47,371 nucleotides of DNA from Bryobacterales bacterium. GTDB taxonomy: Bacteria; Acidobacteriota; Terriglobia; Bryobacterales; Bryobacteraceae. Shown here in pieces: positions 7,801-15,798 of the stretch (the stretch's first letter is position 1; each line of letters opens with the position of its first letter). Where the stretch lies: assembly GCA_027452065.1 (NCBI GenBank), contig DAIDHC010000008.1, positions 1 through 47,371 of the forward strand. Direction: 5' to 3'. The position numbers were made by a program, and so were the translations under genes. Below the pieces are notes generated by a model that saw only the letters and a list, made by a program, of their open reading frames with translations, was not told the origin of the DNA and did not search any database.

Positions 7801-9331
7801 GCGCCAGCGTCCCCACCAGCTTGCGCGCGCTGTCGAGCGGGAGCTGCGTGTCGCTGTCGAGCGTGATCACGTAGCGGATTGCCGGCAGCGCCTCCAGGTC
7901 TCCTTCCTTGCGCTCGAAGGCGTCGCCGGCTCCTAACAGAAACGCGTTGAAGTCCTCGAGCTTTCCCCGCTTCCGCTCACGCCCCATCCACGTCCCTTCG
8001 CTGCCGTTCCACTCATGCCCGCGGTGAAACAAATAAAACGGTCCCCGCCCGTTCTGTCCGTAGCGCGCGTTCAGCCGCCGGATTCCCTCGGCGCAGGCTT
8101 CCACCAGCGCCGGTTTTCCGCCCTCGCGCAAGGCCGAGTCCGAATGATCGGTCAGCAGGGCAAAGCGCAGGTTGCCGTCGCGGTTGGCCAGGTAGTGCAC
8201 CTCCAGCCGCTGCAGCAGGCTCTCGATGCCGGCCCGCGTCAACAGCAGCGTCGGCACGGCCACGAAGGAGGCGCATTCGGCCGGGATTCCTTCCGAAAAG
8301 TCCATCCTGGCCAGCCGCCGCGGCGGGAGCAGCCGGGTCAGCGACAGGTTCACCGCCGCCACTGCCGCCTGCGTCGCCGGAATCGCCGCCAGCGCCAGCC
8401 ACCAGTCCGGCAGCGCCGGCAGCGCCAGGCGCAGCGCCGCCACCAGCGCACACGCCGCGGCCGCGATCCCGCCCAGGTAGACGGCGTTCGGAAACCGGTA
8501 CGCCAGCGCCCGCGCCGTCTCCGCCGGACTCATCCGGCAGCGGGCCCTCTTGCGCAGCCGCGCCGCTCCGGCGTCCACCAGAAAGTAACCAACGTGCGCC
8601 CGCCGCGTTCCCGGCTCTTCCCCCCAGGCCATCGCCACCGCCAGCAGCGCCACTTCCTCCTCACTCAGCCGCGAAGACTCCGCCATCTTCTCCACCGCCT
8701 GCCGGTACAGGTCGCGGCTCTCGAACTCCATCCGCCCGTACACGCCGCCCGGATCGTGCCGCAGCGCCCGGTCCACCACCGACACCCTCTCGATCAGCTC
8801 CCGCCAGCGCAGGCGCTCCGCCGCCCTCAGCCCGCTCACCGCCCGCTCGACCGCCGCCCGCCTCTTCTCCGGCGCAGTCTCGCGGCTCTCGATCGCCTCC
8901 AGAATCTCTTCCACCAGCGCCAGCGCCAGCACCGGCGGCGCCGCCCAGATCTCGGCCAGCCGCAGCGCTTCGCCCGTCCCTTCCCGCTCCAGACACTCCC
9001 TCAGGTTTTCCGCGCTCACCTCCGCCGCGCCGTTCCGGAAACGGTCCGCGATCCGGCGGTAGATCCTCGGCGCGCCCGTCAACGGGTCCACGCCCGCCCG
9101 CTTCAGCTTCCGGCAATACCCGCTCGACAGCGCCTCCCGCGCCTCGCGCAGTTTTCCGTGCACGTAGGTGAACTGATCGAGCAGACACGCCTCGGCCGGG
9201 CCCAGCGTTCCCGGCGAGCCGGCGCGCCGCGCCAGTTCTCCACCCAGGCTTCGCAGCCTCGCCTCGCAGCTCTTCAGCCTCTCCCTCAGCCCCGCTCCCT
9301 CGGTTGTCCCCGCCGTCGTCATCGTCCTCAC
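4850..9331 (-). CDS. Cyclic beta-1,2-glucan synthase-like protein (GT84 plus glucoamylase-like domain), lacking the GH94 part
   Basis: This 1493-residue membrane protein matches the N-terminal half of NdvB-type cyclic beta-1,2-glucan synthases. There are helices near residues 283-330, 685-735 and 805-855. The glycosyltransferase core has the metal-binding motif ITLDSDTQLP (about residue 490) and KHRWVRGDWQ (about 637). The C-terminal glucoamylase-like/cyclisation domain runs from TSPTNIGLQ (about 905) through LSWSGTMFEYLMP to YRAFGVPGIAMQTG (about 1340) and YMVHHQGMSLLS. Family members are usually about 2800 residues with GH94 phosphorylase-like domains after this point; here the protein stops just after 'ELLLQERVP' and 62 bp later another gene begins. 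The GTG start at 9331 overlaps the stop of the ABC exporter gene (GTGA); an in-frame ATG at 9322 is an alternative. Predicted role: synthesis of a beta-glucan in the inner membrane. Confidence 0.87.
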   Translation of the reverse strand: MRTMTTAGTTEGAGLRERLKSCEARLRSLGGELARRAGSPGTLGPAEACLLDQFTYVHGKLREAREALSSGYCRKLKRAGVDPLTGAPRIYRRIADRFRNGAAEVSAENLRECLEREGTGEALRLAEIWAAPPVLALALVEEILEAIESRETAPEKRRAAVERAVSGLRAAERLRWRELIERVSVVDRALRHDPGGVYGRMEFESRDLYRQAVEKMAESSRLSEEEVALLAVAMAWGEEPGTRRAHVGYFLVDAGAARLRKRARCRMSPAETARALAYRFPNAVYLGGIAAAACALVAALRLALPALPDWWLALAAIPATQAAVAAVNLSLTRLLPPRRLARMDFSEGIPAECASFVAVPTLLLTRAGIESLLQRLEVHYLANRDGNLRFALLTDHSDSALREGGKPALVEACAEGIRRLNARYGQNGRGPFYLFHRGHEWNGSEGTWMGRERKRGKLEDFNAFLLGAGDAFERKEGDLEALPAIRYVITLDSDTQLPLDSARKLVGTLAHPLNRAVMDELSGTVREGYGILQPRVSISMESASRSLLARICSGQTGLDPYSKAVSDVYQDLYGRATYTGKGIYDVAAFTRALDGRFPDNALLSHDLIEGEHTRVGLVSDVEVIDDYPSSYKAFTKRKHRWVRGDWQILFWALPRVPVAGGGWRANVLPMVSRWKIADNLRRSLVEPMLAAALAAAWWLAGRAALDAGIAAAAILLAPAWLEFALGLVRLPPPRFWRGYLRDRLAQLGRGHGEALLTLVFLPHQGAMMLDAVGRTLYRRLWSGRKLLEWESMAQVETEAGFRWNMTTGYLFGTSCAALVCLPLAAGLGGDAAVLGAAALWVMAPLAAAILDEKPVWKRRAERANVDFLRDSALLTWRYFAEYGREEWHWLAPDNVQEDPEAVAARTSPTNIGLQLAAQVAAFDFGYLMPGETIESLNNILNTLGAMERYRGHLYNWYDTVTLEPLEPRYVSTVDSGNLAAALVAVKQACEGFRKQPVARPAVLEGLRDHCLRLGKALPASGRSQGLASRMEAILRQLDYRPAGLFAWEGLLREVAGLVAGLDRHVEWVCQQREAGAAGQTGELRYWQAALSRRVEAARSQLESLAPWLGESYGDQIRACGCMVEFEPLMKLLERTPGIDQLPAHYEAIDREIETMLDAQGRVHGPARVMLERLRAELPVARARSRMLMRMAERQSKLCSKLAMEMDFRFLFDSSRQLLRIGCDAATGRLDESCYDLLASEARTALFFAIAKGDAPCESWFRLGRKLVMAEGERTLLSWSGTMFEYLMPLLFMKNYPGTLVAESCAAMVRIQRRHGRRRRTPWGISESAYRARDSAGNYQYRAFGVPGIAMQTGSAERLVVAPYATMLALMVDRASATENLRSMAARRWLGRFGFYEAVEFSGRRLDGRARTEVIRSYMVHHQGMSLLSLANVLLEDSQRMRFHADPLVRATELLLQERVPAMVEGEALETPPVAVDVHGGADLAGEWAAERAG

Positions 9332-11151
9332 CGGTAGCTCGCCGCCTGCAGTTCGAACATGTTCGAATAACGTCCGCGGCTTCCCATCAACTCATCGTGC
9401 GTGCCTTGCTCGCCGATCCTTCCGTCCTCCAGCACCAGAATCCGGTCCGCCATCCTTACTGTCGAAAAACGGTGCGAGATCAGCAGCGCGATCCTGCCCT
9501 CGGTCAGCTCGGCGAACCGCTGGAACACCTCATACTCGGCCATCGCATCCAGCGCCGCCGTCGGCTCGTCCAGAATCAGCACCTGCGCCTGCCTCATGTA
9601 AGCCCGCGCCAGCGCGATCTTCTGCCACTCCCCGCCCGACAGGTCCACTCCGCCTTCAAACCTCCGCCCCAGCAACTGCTCCAGGCCGTCGCCCAGCTTC
9701 CCGATCGTCGCCAGCGCCCGGCTCTTCCGCGCCGCGTCCACGATCCGCTCCCGGTCCCCCATCGCCTCCACGCGCCCCACGCCGATGTTCTCCGCCGCCG
9801 TCATGTCGTAGCGCATGAAGTCCTGGAAGATCACCCCCATCTCGCCGTGCAGCGATTCCGGGTCGTAGTCGCGCAGGTCCACGCCGTCCAGCAGGATCCG
9901 CCCCGCCGTCGGATCGTACAGCCGCGTCATCAGTTTCACCAGCGTCGTCTTCCCCTGCCCGTTCTCGCCCACCAGCGCCACTCGCTCGCCGGGCTCAATC
10001 CTCAGCTCCAGGTCCTTCAACACCGCCCGCGCCGCGTTCGGGTAATGGAAGCTCACCTTCCGGAACTCGAACCCGCTCCGGATCGGCCGCGGCGCCGGCA
10101 CCGGATGCGCCGCCACGGCGATCCTCGGCTTCATCGCGAAGAACTCCACCAGGTCGCTCAGGAACAGCGACTGATCGGCAATCCCGGAAAAGGTGCTGAA
10201 CACCTGCTGGATCTGGCTGCTCGATCCGGCCAGCGCTCCGGCTAAAAACGTGAGCCCGCCGATGGTCAGCGCTCCCTCCAGCGTCCGCCACACCAGGTAC
10301 GCATACCCGGCGTAGTAGCCGAGCGAGCCCACCAGCGCCAGCATCGCCCCCACCCTCAGCCTCCGCCCCGCCAGCCGCCTTGTCCGCCCGATCACTTCAT
10401 CGTTGATGCGCGTGAACCGCTCCAGGAAATACGGCCCCAGCCCGAAAACCTTCAGCTCCTTGGCGCCCTCGCGCTTGGTGCCCAGATCGCGCAGATAGTC
10501 CAACTCGCGCCGCATCGGCGTCAGGCTGTAGGCCAGCGAATAGCCCAGAAACGCGAAGTGGCTCTCGCCCAGAAACGCCGGCGCCACGGTCAACACCAAC
10601 AGCGCGAACAGCACCGGCGAATACACAATCACGCCCGCCGCCAGCGAAGCCAGCGTAATCGCCTGCTGCAGCAGTTGCCCCATCGCGTTCAGCATCCCCA
10701 GCCGGTCGTTGGCCTGCAGGCGCGCCCGGTCCAGCTTGTCGTAAAACACCGGGTCTTCAAACGAAGCCAGATCGAGCCGGGAAGCGTGACGCATCACGCG
10801 GACGCTCACCTCGCGCGAAAACCGGTCGGCGATCCGCCCGTCGCAATAATCGATCGCCCGCCCCAGAATGCTCCCCAGGCCAGCGATGGCAAATTCCGCC
10901 GCCAGGTAAAACCAGATCTCCCGCGGTACGGCGCCCGGATGTTTCACCGCGCCCACCAGCGTGTCGATGATCAGTTTCCCCACCCACAATCCGGCCAGCG
11001 GCAGCAGCGCCACCACCAGCCGCAGACCGAGCATCGCCGCCACCATGGCCCGCCCCGATTGCCACATCAGCAGCAGCACGGGAGGAATATTTTTCAGCGC
11101 GGCCAGTCGTTCTTGCCAGGCTTTCTTTTGATTGGGAATGGTGGTGGGCAT
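9328..11151 (-). CDS. ABC exporter, fused membrane and ATPase domains
   Basis: This 607-residue half-transporter has an N-terminal six-helix membrane domain (about 30-330) and a C-terminal nucleotide-binding domain. The Walker A motif is GENGQGKTTL (about 394-403), the Q-loop is VIFQDF, the signature is LSGGEWQKIALARA (about 501-514), Walker B is VLILDEPTAALD and the H-loop is LLISHRFSTVRMADRI. It should work as a homodimer exporting a lipid, peptide or glycan. Its stop codon overlaps the start of the glucan-synthase-like gene, so the two are co-expressed. By analogy with NdvA/NdvB, export of the glucan made by its partner is plausible, but the ATPase motifs alone do not prove an NdvA identity. 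A 281-bp gap separates its start from the stop of the radical SAM gene upstream, giving room for its own promoter. Confidence 0.93.
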   Translation of the reverse strand: MPTTIPNQKKAWQERLAALKNIPPVLLLMWQSGRAMVAAMLGLRLVVALLPLAGLWVGKLIIDTLVGAVKHPGAVPREIWFYLAAEFAIAGLGSILGRAIDYCDGRIADRFSREVSVRVMRHASRLDLASFEDPVFYDKLDRARLQANDRLGMLNAMGQLLQQAITLASLAAGVIVYSPVLFALLVLTVAPAFLGESHFAFLGYSLAYSLTPMRRELDYLRDLGTKREGAKELKVFGLGPYFLERFTRINDEVIGRTRRLAGRRLRVGAMLALVGSLGYYAGYAYLVWRTLEGALTIGGLTFLAGALAGSSSQIQQVFSTFSGIADQSLFLSDLVEFFAMKPRIAVAAHPVPAPRPIRSGFEFRKVSFHYPNAARAVLKDLELRIEPGERVALVGENGQGKTTLVKLMTRLYDPTAGRILLDGVDLRDYDPESLHGEMGVIFQDFMRYDMTAAENIGVGRVEAMGDRERIVDAARKSRALATIGKLGDGLEQLLGRRFEGGVDLSGGEWQKIALARAYMRQAQVLILDEPTAALDAMAEYEVFQRFAELTEGRIALLISHRFSTVRMADRILVLEDGRIGEQGTHDELMGSRGRYSNMFELQAASYR

Positions 11152-11432
11152 CGTAAGTGGTTGACTATCCTAAGGCTTTTCCGAACGTTGAAATCCTGAC
11201 GCTTGGCTTCAACGCAATCCAAGCGCCAGAGATCTTCCCCGGCCGACGGTCCCACTCCCAGCCCGGCGCCGAAAGCCGGCCATGGCTCCTCACCAAGCCA
11301 TCCGGCCTCAGGCCTCAATATAAAGTATGGCGCCCGCCGCAATGCTCCAGAAAATTCCGACAGAAGTAACGGTGCGCCCGTGCTTTTGTTTTGTTTCTTA
11401 GAGTTACAGCGCGACGGCCGCGCGCCCGGGGC

Positions 11433-12455
11433 CTACTGGCCGATCTGGACCAGCTTCTCGCTCTCGGTGCGCTCCAGCGCCGGAATCGTCTGCGGATCGC
11501 GCCAGAAGTCCATGTAGGCCACCTGGTGCACGCACGATATGGTGCACAACGGCGCACAAGATTTCTGGGTCAAATACTCGCGCCGGATGTCGTCCACCGT
11601 GTACTCGGCCAGCGGCTTGGCCGGGAAGCCCCGCTGCTGCGAGCAGTAATGCACCAGACCGTCTTCGCAAATATAGAGATATCGCGCCCCCGCGCGGCAC
11701 CGCCACTCGCTCGGCCGCCCGTGCGCGATGGCGTCCTGGAAGTAGTTCATCTGCGAGAAATTGGTTTTTTCAAACCCCTTCATCTCCAGAAACACCGACC
11801 GCTCGCGGTCGCCCAGCGGCCGCAGTTGCCCGTCGTGGTCGTGAATGATCCCCACCGTCGAGGTGAAGCCCAGCTCAATCGCCCGCTTCCCCACGACAAG
11901 CGCGTCCTCGGGATTGTGAATGCCGCCGCCGAGCACCGAATTGATGTTCACGTGAAACGTCGCATGTTCGGCCAGCACTTGCAGCTTCCGGTCCAGAACC
12001 TTCAGGCTTTTCTTCGAGACGTCGTCCGGCTTCACGTTGTCGATGCTGATCTGCAGGTGGTCCAGCCCTGCCGCGTTCAGCTTCTTCACCCGCGCCGGCG
12101 TCAGCAGGTAACCGTTCGTAATCAGCCCCGCCAGAATCCCCCGCCCCCGCACGTGAGCGATCAGATCATCCAGCTCCGGGTGCAGCAGCGGCTCGCCCCC
12201 GCTGAAAGTCACGATCGTGGTGCCCAGATCGGCCAGTAAGTCCAGCCGTTCCTTCATTATTCCCAACGGGATCGGCTTCGAAACGTCGTCGTATTCGTTG
12301 CAGTAGGCGCAGGAAAGGTTGCATCGGCGGATCGGGATGATGTGGGCCATCACCGGATGGTCCTTGCTCATCAAGCCCTGAGCGATCATTCGGAGTTCGC
12401 GGAGGCGCCTGTTGGCGGCCCGCCACTTCCGCTCGAAGTGGTAGCCCTTAGCCAT
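11433..12455 (-). CDS. Radical SAM protein with SPASM-like C-terminal cysteines
   Basis: This 340-residue cytoplasmic protein carries the radical SAM cluster motif CNLSCAYC (Cys45, Cys49, Cys52). The SAM-binding '[16 protein letters not shown]' segment (about 89-104) and a TIM-barrel run of LITNGYLLT and LDHLQISID follow. The C-terminus has clustered cysteines ([33 protein letters not shown]), as in SPASM/twitch domains that bind auxiliary iron-sulfur clusters. Such enzymes modify peptides, cofactors or lipids by radical chemistry; I cannot name the substrate. No short precursor-peptide gene is evident beside it. It is preceded by the LolA-like gene (88-bp gap) on the same strand and may end an operon starting with the acyl-CoA dehydrogenase. 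The ATG at 12455 lacks a strong ribosome binding site. Confidence 0.9.
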   Translation of the reverse strand: MAKGYHFERKWRAANRRLRELRMIAQGLMSKDHPVMAHIIPIRRCNLSCAYCNEYDDVSKPIPLGIMKERLDLLADLGTTIVTFSGGEPLLHPELDDLIAHVRGRGILAGLITNGYLLTPARVKKLNAAGLDHLQISIDNVKPDDVSKKSLKVLDRKLQVLAEHATFHVNINSVLGGGIHNPEDALVVGKRAIELGFTSTVGIIHDHDGQLRPLGDRERSVFLEMKGFEKTNFSQMNYFQDAIAHGRPSEWRCRAGARYLYICEDGLVHYCSQQRGFPAKPLAEYTVDDIRREYLTQKSCAPLCTISCVHQVAYMDFWRDPQTIPALERTESEKLVQIGQ

Positions 12456-12543
12456 AGTGTTGGAAATATCCTATTTCAGCACAAACCGCCAGCCTTTGCA
12501 GCGTTTTTGCGCTGTCCGGCGTCCTGGGCGGTCTGAACGGAGG

Positions 12544-13359
12544 CTACCGCTGATTCGGCGGCTTCGGCTGGCTCGCGGGAGGATTCGGCGGCGGGTTCTG
12601 CGGGCCGCTATCCGGCGCCGCGTCGCCGAACTTGATCTGCACGTCGCTCTTGAACTGCTTGTAGTCCTGATACTTCACAACCATCTTGATGCGCTGCGGC
12701 CCGTTTTGAAATTGCAGCGTGTCGTTGGCGTAGGTATAAGTGGGAAACCAGTACTTGCCGTCGATCTGCTCGCGGTAGGTTTCGAACTTCGGAAACTGGT
12801 TGTCCGAGTTCTTTTTCAACCGCCCCACGCCCTTGCCGTACGTCTTCACGATCTGGAGGTCCTTGTCGTCCACCCAGATCTCCCCTTCGAAATACCGCTT
12901 GCCCGGATCCAGCCTCTTCGGCTTCACCGTGAACTCATAGCAGGGGATCTCGTCCAACTGCTGCCGCCCCAGGTAACGAATGTCGTAATCGGGAATATTG
13001 GCCGTGGTCAGCACAAACGGCTGCACGTCTTTGAGATCCTGCATGTCCTCCGGCGTCAGCAGAATGTTCTGCAGTGTCGGCACCGGCGCGTACACAACCC
13101 TCTCGGTCCTCTTATTGTCCGTCCCGAAGATGATGTCCGACACCATTTCCCACTTGCCGCCCGGGCTCCCGCTCGGGTCCAGCTCCTCCACCTTCACCGT
13201 CTGCCGGTAGGTATAGTTCTCCCGCGCCTTGGCAAACTCGCCTTCCTTGGCGGCGAATTTTTGGATGATGCTGTCGATCTCGCTCGGGTTCGGCTCGGCC
13301 GTGGCCCCGGCGAGGATCGCCGGGGCGGATATCAGAAGCGCGGTCGCGAACAAACGCAT
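12544..13359 (-). CDS. Secreted LolA/outer-membrane-lipoprotein-sorting-like protein
   Basis: This 271-residue protein has a signal peptide (MRLFATALLISAPAILAGATA). A helix-rich start (EIDSIIQKFAAKEGEFAKARENYTYRQ) is followed by a beta-rich body with 'YDIRYLGRQQLDEIPCYEFTVKPK', 'YFEGEIWVDDKDLQIVKTYG' and 'YWFPTYTYAND', the pattern of LolA/LolB-type half-barrels as found in many Acidobacteriota secreted proteins. The C-terminus is a low-complexity tail rich in Pro, Asn and Gln. An unusually strong Shine-Dalgarno (AAGGAGGT, 8 nt before ATG) suggests high expression. It lies 33 bp behind the acyl-CoA dehydrogenase gene. Function in envelope maintenance is inferred from fold resemblance only. Confidence 0.75.
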   Translation of the reverse strand: MRLFATALLISAPAILAGATAEPNPSEIDSIIQKFAAKEGEFAKARENYTYRQTVKVEELDPSGSPGGKWEMVSDIIFGTDNKRTERVVYAPVPTLQNILLTPEDMQDLKDVQPFVLTTANIPDYDIRYLGRQQLDEIPCYEFTVKPKRLDPGKRYFEGEIWVDDKDLQIVKTYGKGVGRLKKNSDNQFPKFETYREQIDGKYWFPTYTYANDTLQFQNGPQRIKMVVKYQDYKQFKSDVQIKFGDAAPDSGPQNPPPNPPASQPKPPNQR

Positions 13360-13392
13360 GGGTTGCTACCTCCTTGGATGGATCCTCGGCCG

Positions 13393-14598
13393 CTACGGTT
13401 TCGCCAGGATCTGCTTGGCGATGGTCAGTTTCTGCATATTCGAGGTCCCTTCGTAGATCCGCCCGATCTTGGCGTCCCGGTACAGCTTCTCCACCGGGTA
13501 GTCCCGGGTGAACCCCACGCCCCCGAAAATCTCCACCGCCTTCGACGCCACGTTCTCGGCCGCCTGCGAGGCGAAATATTTGGCCATCGCCGCCTCGGTC
13601 ACAAACGGAAGCCCGGCGTCTCTCATGCGCGCCCCGTTATATACCAGCAGCCGCGCCGCTTCCACCTCGGTCGCCATCTGCGCCAGCTCGAACTGCACGC
13701 CCTGGTATTCCGCGATCGGCTTGCCGAACTGTTTCCGCTCGCGGGCATAAGCAATCGCATGGTCCAGCGCCCCCTGCGCCAGGCCGGCCATCTGCGCCCC
13801 GATCGCGATCCGCCCTTCGTTCAGCGTCTCGATGGCGATCTTGTACCCCTTGCCCACCTCGCCCAGCACGTTCTCCTCCGGCACCCGGCAGTCGTCCAGG
13901 ATCAGCTCGCAGGTCGAGCTCGCCCGGATCCCCAGCTTGTCTTCCTTCTTGCCCACCTGAAAGCCCGCAAACCCCCGCTCCACGACGAAACAGGTGATTC
14001 CCCGGTATCCCTGCTCCGGCGCCGCGTTGGCGAACAGAAGATAAATGCCCGCCTCGGCCGCGTTGGTGATCCACATCTTCCGCCCCGTGATCCGGTACTC
14101 GCCGCCTTCCCGCCGCGCCCTCGTCGTCAGCGCGAAGGCGTCCGAGCCCGCCCCGGCCTCCGACAGCGCGAACGAGGCCACCGTGTCCGCCGCCAGCCGC
14201 GGCAGATACCGCCTCTTCTGCTCCTGGTTCCCCCATCGAAGAATGACATTGTTGGCGATCGTGTTCTGCACATCCACAATCACCGCCGCCGACGGATCCA
14301 CCGCCGCCAGCGCCTCCACCGCCAGCACGGCCTGGAAGAAACTTCCGCCCTGCCCGCCCATCTCCTCCGGGATCTCAATTCCCATCAGCCCCAGCTCGAA
14401 CATCTCCTTGAGCAGTTCCTTGCGGAACACCCCCGCCTCGTCCATCGCCCGCACGTGCGGCCCGATCCGCTCACGCGCAAACCGGCTCACCGTCTTCTGG
14501 AACAGCAACTCCTCTTCGCTCAGCTCGGTCAACGGACGCGCGCGCCCCGCTTCGGCGCCGGGCGTCGTGGCCCCGGAGTACGTTGTGGCCTGGCTCAT
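13393..14598 (-). CDS. Acyl-CoA dehydrogenase, short/branched-chain type
   Basis: This FAD enzyme oxidises acyl-CoA thioesters to trans-2-enoyl-CoA in fatty- or amino-acid breakdown. The ATG at 14598 is preferred over longer in-frame starts because AAGGAAA precedes it and the upstream translation is Arg/Gly-rich junk. The protein is then 401 residues, normal for the family. Visible motifs are FALSEAGAGSDA and RKMWITNAAEAG (flavin/substrate binding), ARERKQFGKPIAEYQGVQF, and EIFGGVGFTRDYPVEKLYRDAKIGRIYEGTSN, with the catalytic-base Glu (about 383) in the IYEGT motif as in short/branched-chain dehydrogenases. It is the first gene of a possible three-gene run with the LolA-like and radical SAM genes. 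The exact acyl substrate cannot be told. Confidence 0.93.
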   Translation of the reverse strand: MSQATTYSGATTPGAEAGRARPLTELSEEELLFQKTVSRFARERIGPHVRAMDEAGVFRKELLKEMFELGLMGIEIPEEMGGQGGSFFQAVLAVEALAAVDPSAAVIVDVQNTIANNVILRWGNQEQKRRYLPRLAADTVASFALSEAGAGSDAFALTTRARREGGEYRITGRKMWITNAAEAGIYLLFANAAPEQGYRGITCFVVERGFAGFQVGKKEDKLGIRASSTCELILDDCRVPEENVLGEVGKGYKIAIETLNEGRIAIGAQMAGLAQGALDHAIAYARERKQFGKPIAEYQGVQFELAQMATEVEAARLLVYNGARMRDAGLPFVTEAAMAKYFASQAAENVASKAVEIFGGVGFTRDYPVEKLYRDAKIGRIYEGTSNMQKLTIAKQILAKP

Positions 14599-15226
14599 GT
14601 CGTTTCCTTCCCCCCAATTGTAGGACGTTTCCGCGCGTCTGGAGCCGTTCCCTTCGCCCTGCTCCGCCCATCGGGCCCGGCTCTGAGCGTCCCCTTCGCG
14701 CGCCGGCCATTCGTCACCCGTCCCCACCCCGCGCCACCCATACCCGCGCCTGCTCTCCCAGCACGCACGGCCCGCATCCGCGCTTTCGCCCGGTCCCGGC
14801 GGCGCCGGCCCCGCCCGGCGCCCCGGCATAAGTCCCCCTCCTGGGGTTACGCCCCGATTTCGCCCCTTTTCCTTCGCCCCTTTTACGCCCCGCGATTCCT
14901 CCGAATCCGTTGCAAATTCATAAGATATCCCCCGAATAGAAAGTTTCTATTGGACGGGAAATTCGCATTGCATTATCCTGAAATCGTAGTTAGCATTCGC
15001 CACGCCCCGGAGATCCCGTCTTTTCCCCGGCTCGCTGGCCAGTCCCCGCGGACCTGCTATTTGTTCCTCGCGGAAACGAAGTCTCTTGGGCCGTTCCGAT
15101 CCCCGCGCCGCCGTCGCTGCAGCGCCCCAGGGACACGCCCCCGGAGACCGTTCCACGCGCCGGATCCCCACTTTGTGGTCCGCTCGCGAATTCTTTCGAA
15201 AAGTTAACAATTAGGAGATAACAACC
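14599..15226. other. Long intergenic region between divergent genes
   Basis: This 628-bp stretch lies between the acyl-CoA dehydrogenase (minus) and the small secreted protein (plus). The open frames here give Arg/Pro/Gly-rich translations and I call no gene. Two copies of TTCGCCCCTTTT at 14859-14870 and 14873-14884 form a short direct repeat. An AT-richer segment at 14910-14990 contains a perfect palindrome (listed separately) and is the likeliest regulatory stretch. Confidence 0.5.
14935..14951. promoter_or_regulatory. Perfect 17-nt palindrome, possible operator
   Basis: AATAGAAA-G-TTTCTATT has 8-bp arms and a single central base, in an AT-rich island inside otherwise very GC-rich intergenic DNA between divergent genes. 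The one-base spacer argues against an RNA hairpin and for a dimeric protein-binding site. No regulator gene is adjacent. Confidence 0.35.
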
Positions 15227-15580
15227 ATGTCCCGATTTCTGAATTCCTGCTTCCTGGCCGCTTCCCTTCTCGGTCCCGGCCTCGCTTCCCTGCATGCCGC
15301 CTCGAACGAGGCCCTCAAGGTCAAAGTCCCGTTCGAGTTCCTCGTCGACGGCCAGAAAATGCCCGCCGGCGAATACCGCGTTCAGCCTTACTCCGAGTCC
15401 GGGCTGGTCATGATTCAGGACGCCACGGGCCACCATTCCACGGTTGCCTTCACCACGCCCACGGGCCCGTTCAACGGATCCGCCGACCCGAGCCTCATCT
15501 TCAGCCAGAAGGGCTCCGACCGCGTCTTGTCGCGCGTGCAGTTCCTCGGCCAGCCGGCGCGCGCCATCAACGGCCGCTAA
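15227..15580 (+). CDS. Small secreted protein of unknown function
   Basis: This 117-residue protein has a clear signal peptide (FLAASLLGPGLASLHA-AS, cleavage near residue 25). A compact beta-rich domain follows: 'KVKVPFEFLVDGQKMPAGEYRVQPYSESGLVMIQD', 'HSTVAFTTPTGPF' and 'DRVLSRVQFLGQP'. The 'VPFxFxVxGxxxPAGxYxV' pattern is common in short Acidobacteriota secreted proteins with no assigned role. An AGGAGA ribosome binding site precedes the ATG. Downstream of the stop, a small GC-rich hairpin (CCCGC/GCGGG at 15593-15603) sits before the next gene. It may be a monocistronic unit. Confidence 0.8.
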   Translation: MSRFLNSCFLAASLLGPGLASLHAASNEALKVKVPFEFLVDGQKMPAGEYRVQPYSESGLVMIQDATGHHSTVAFTTPTGPFNGSADPSLIFSQKGSDRVLSRVQFLGQPARAINGR

Positions 15581-15627
15581 CCGCCGCTTAACCCCGCTGC
15601 GGGCGGTGTGGGTTATCATGTCGGCTT

Positions 15628-15798
15628 ATGCCGGCCGATAATAACCCGCTCCGGCCCGGAGCGCTCCCCGAACTTTCCGCTCCCGCCCAGGAGATGCTGG
15701 ACGGCCTCACCGCCGCTTTGCATCGCCTCACCGATCCGATTCCCGCCGGCGTTCACCCCGCCGTCGTCTTCAGTCCCCTTCCGGAGCAGCCGGAATGA
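15628..15798 (+). CDS. 56-residue AtzG/GatC-like small protein, probable amidase partner
   Basis: This short gene runs from the ATG at 15628 to a TGA overlapping the amidase start (ATGA). The product has an N-terminal helix-forming half (LSAPAQEMLDGLTAALHRL) and a C-terminal 'DPIPAGVHPAVVFSPLP'. The latter resembles the 'LPLPDEVEPAPVF(R)P' ending of DUF4089/AtzG proteins, which are structurally GatC-like and wrap around their amidase AtzE. Length, order, overlap and C-terminal motif all fit a small stabilising subunit of the downstream amidase. Residue-level similarity is judged by eye, and a truncated GatC relative is the main alternative. An upstream ATG at 15618 is in another frame and closes at once. 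Confidence 0.72.
   Translation: MPADNNPLRPGALPELSAPAQEMLDGLTAALHRLTDPIPAGVHPAVVFSPLPEQPE

Noticed and set aside
4817..7936. Very long plus-strand open frame (over 1000 codons)
   Set aside because: It is antisense to the glucan-synthase-like gene; its translation is Arg/His/Pro/Gln-rich without any family motif, the usual mirror of GC-rich coding DNA.
12457..15207. Plus-strand open frame of over 900 codons
   Set aside because: Antisense to the LolA-like and acyl-CoA dehydrogenase genes, with the same Arg/His/Pro-rich mirror composition.
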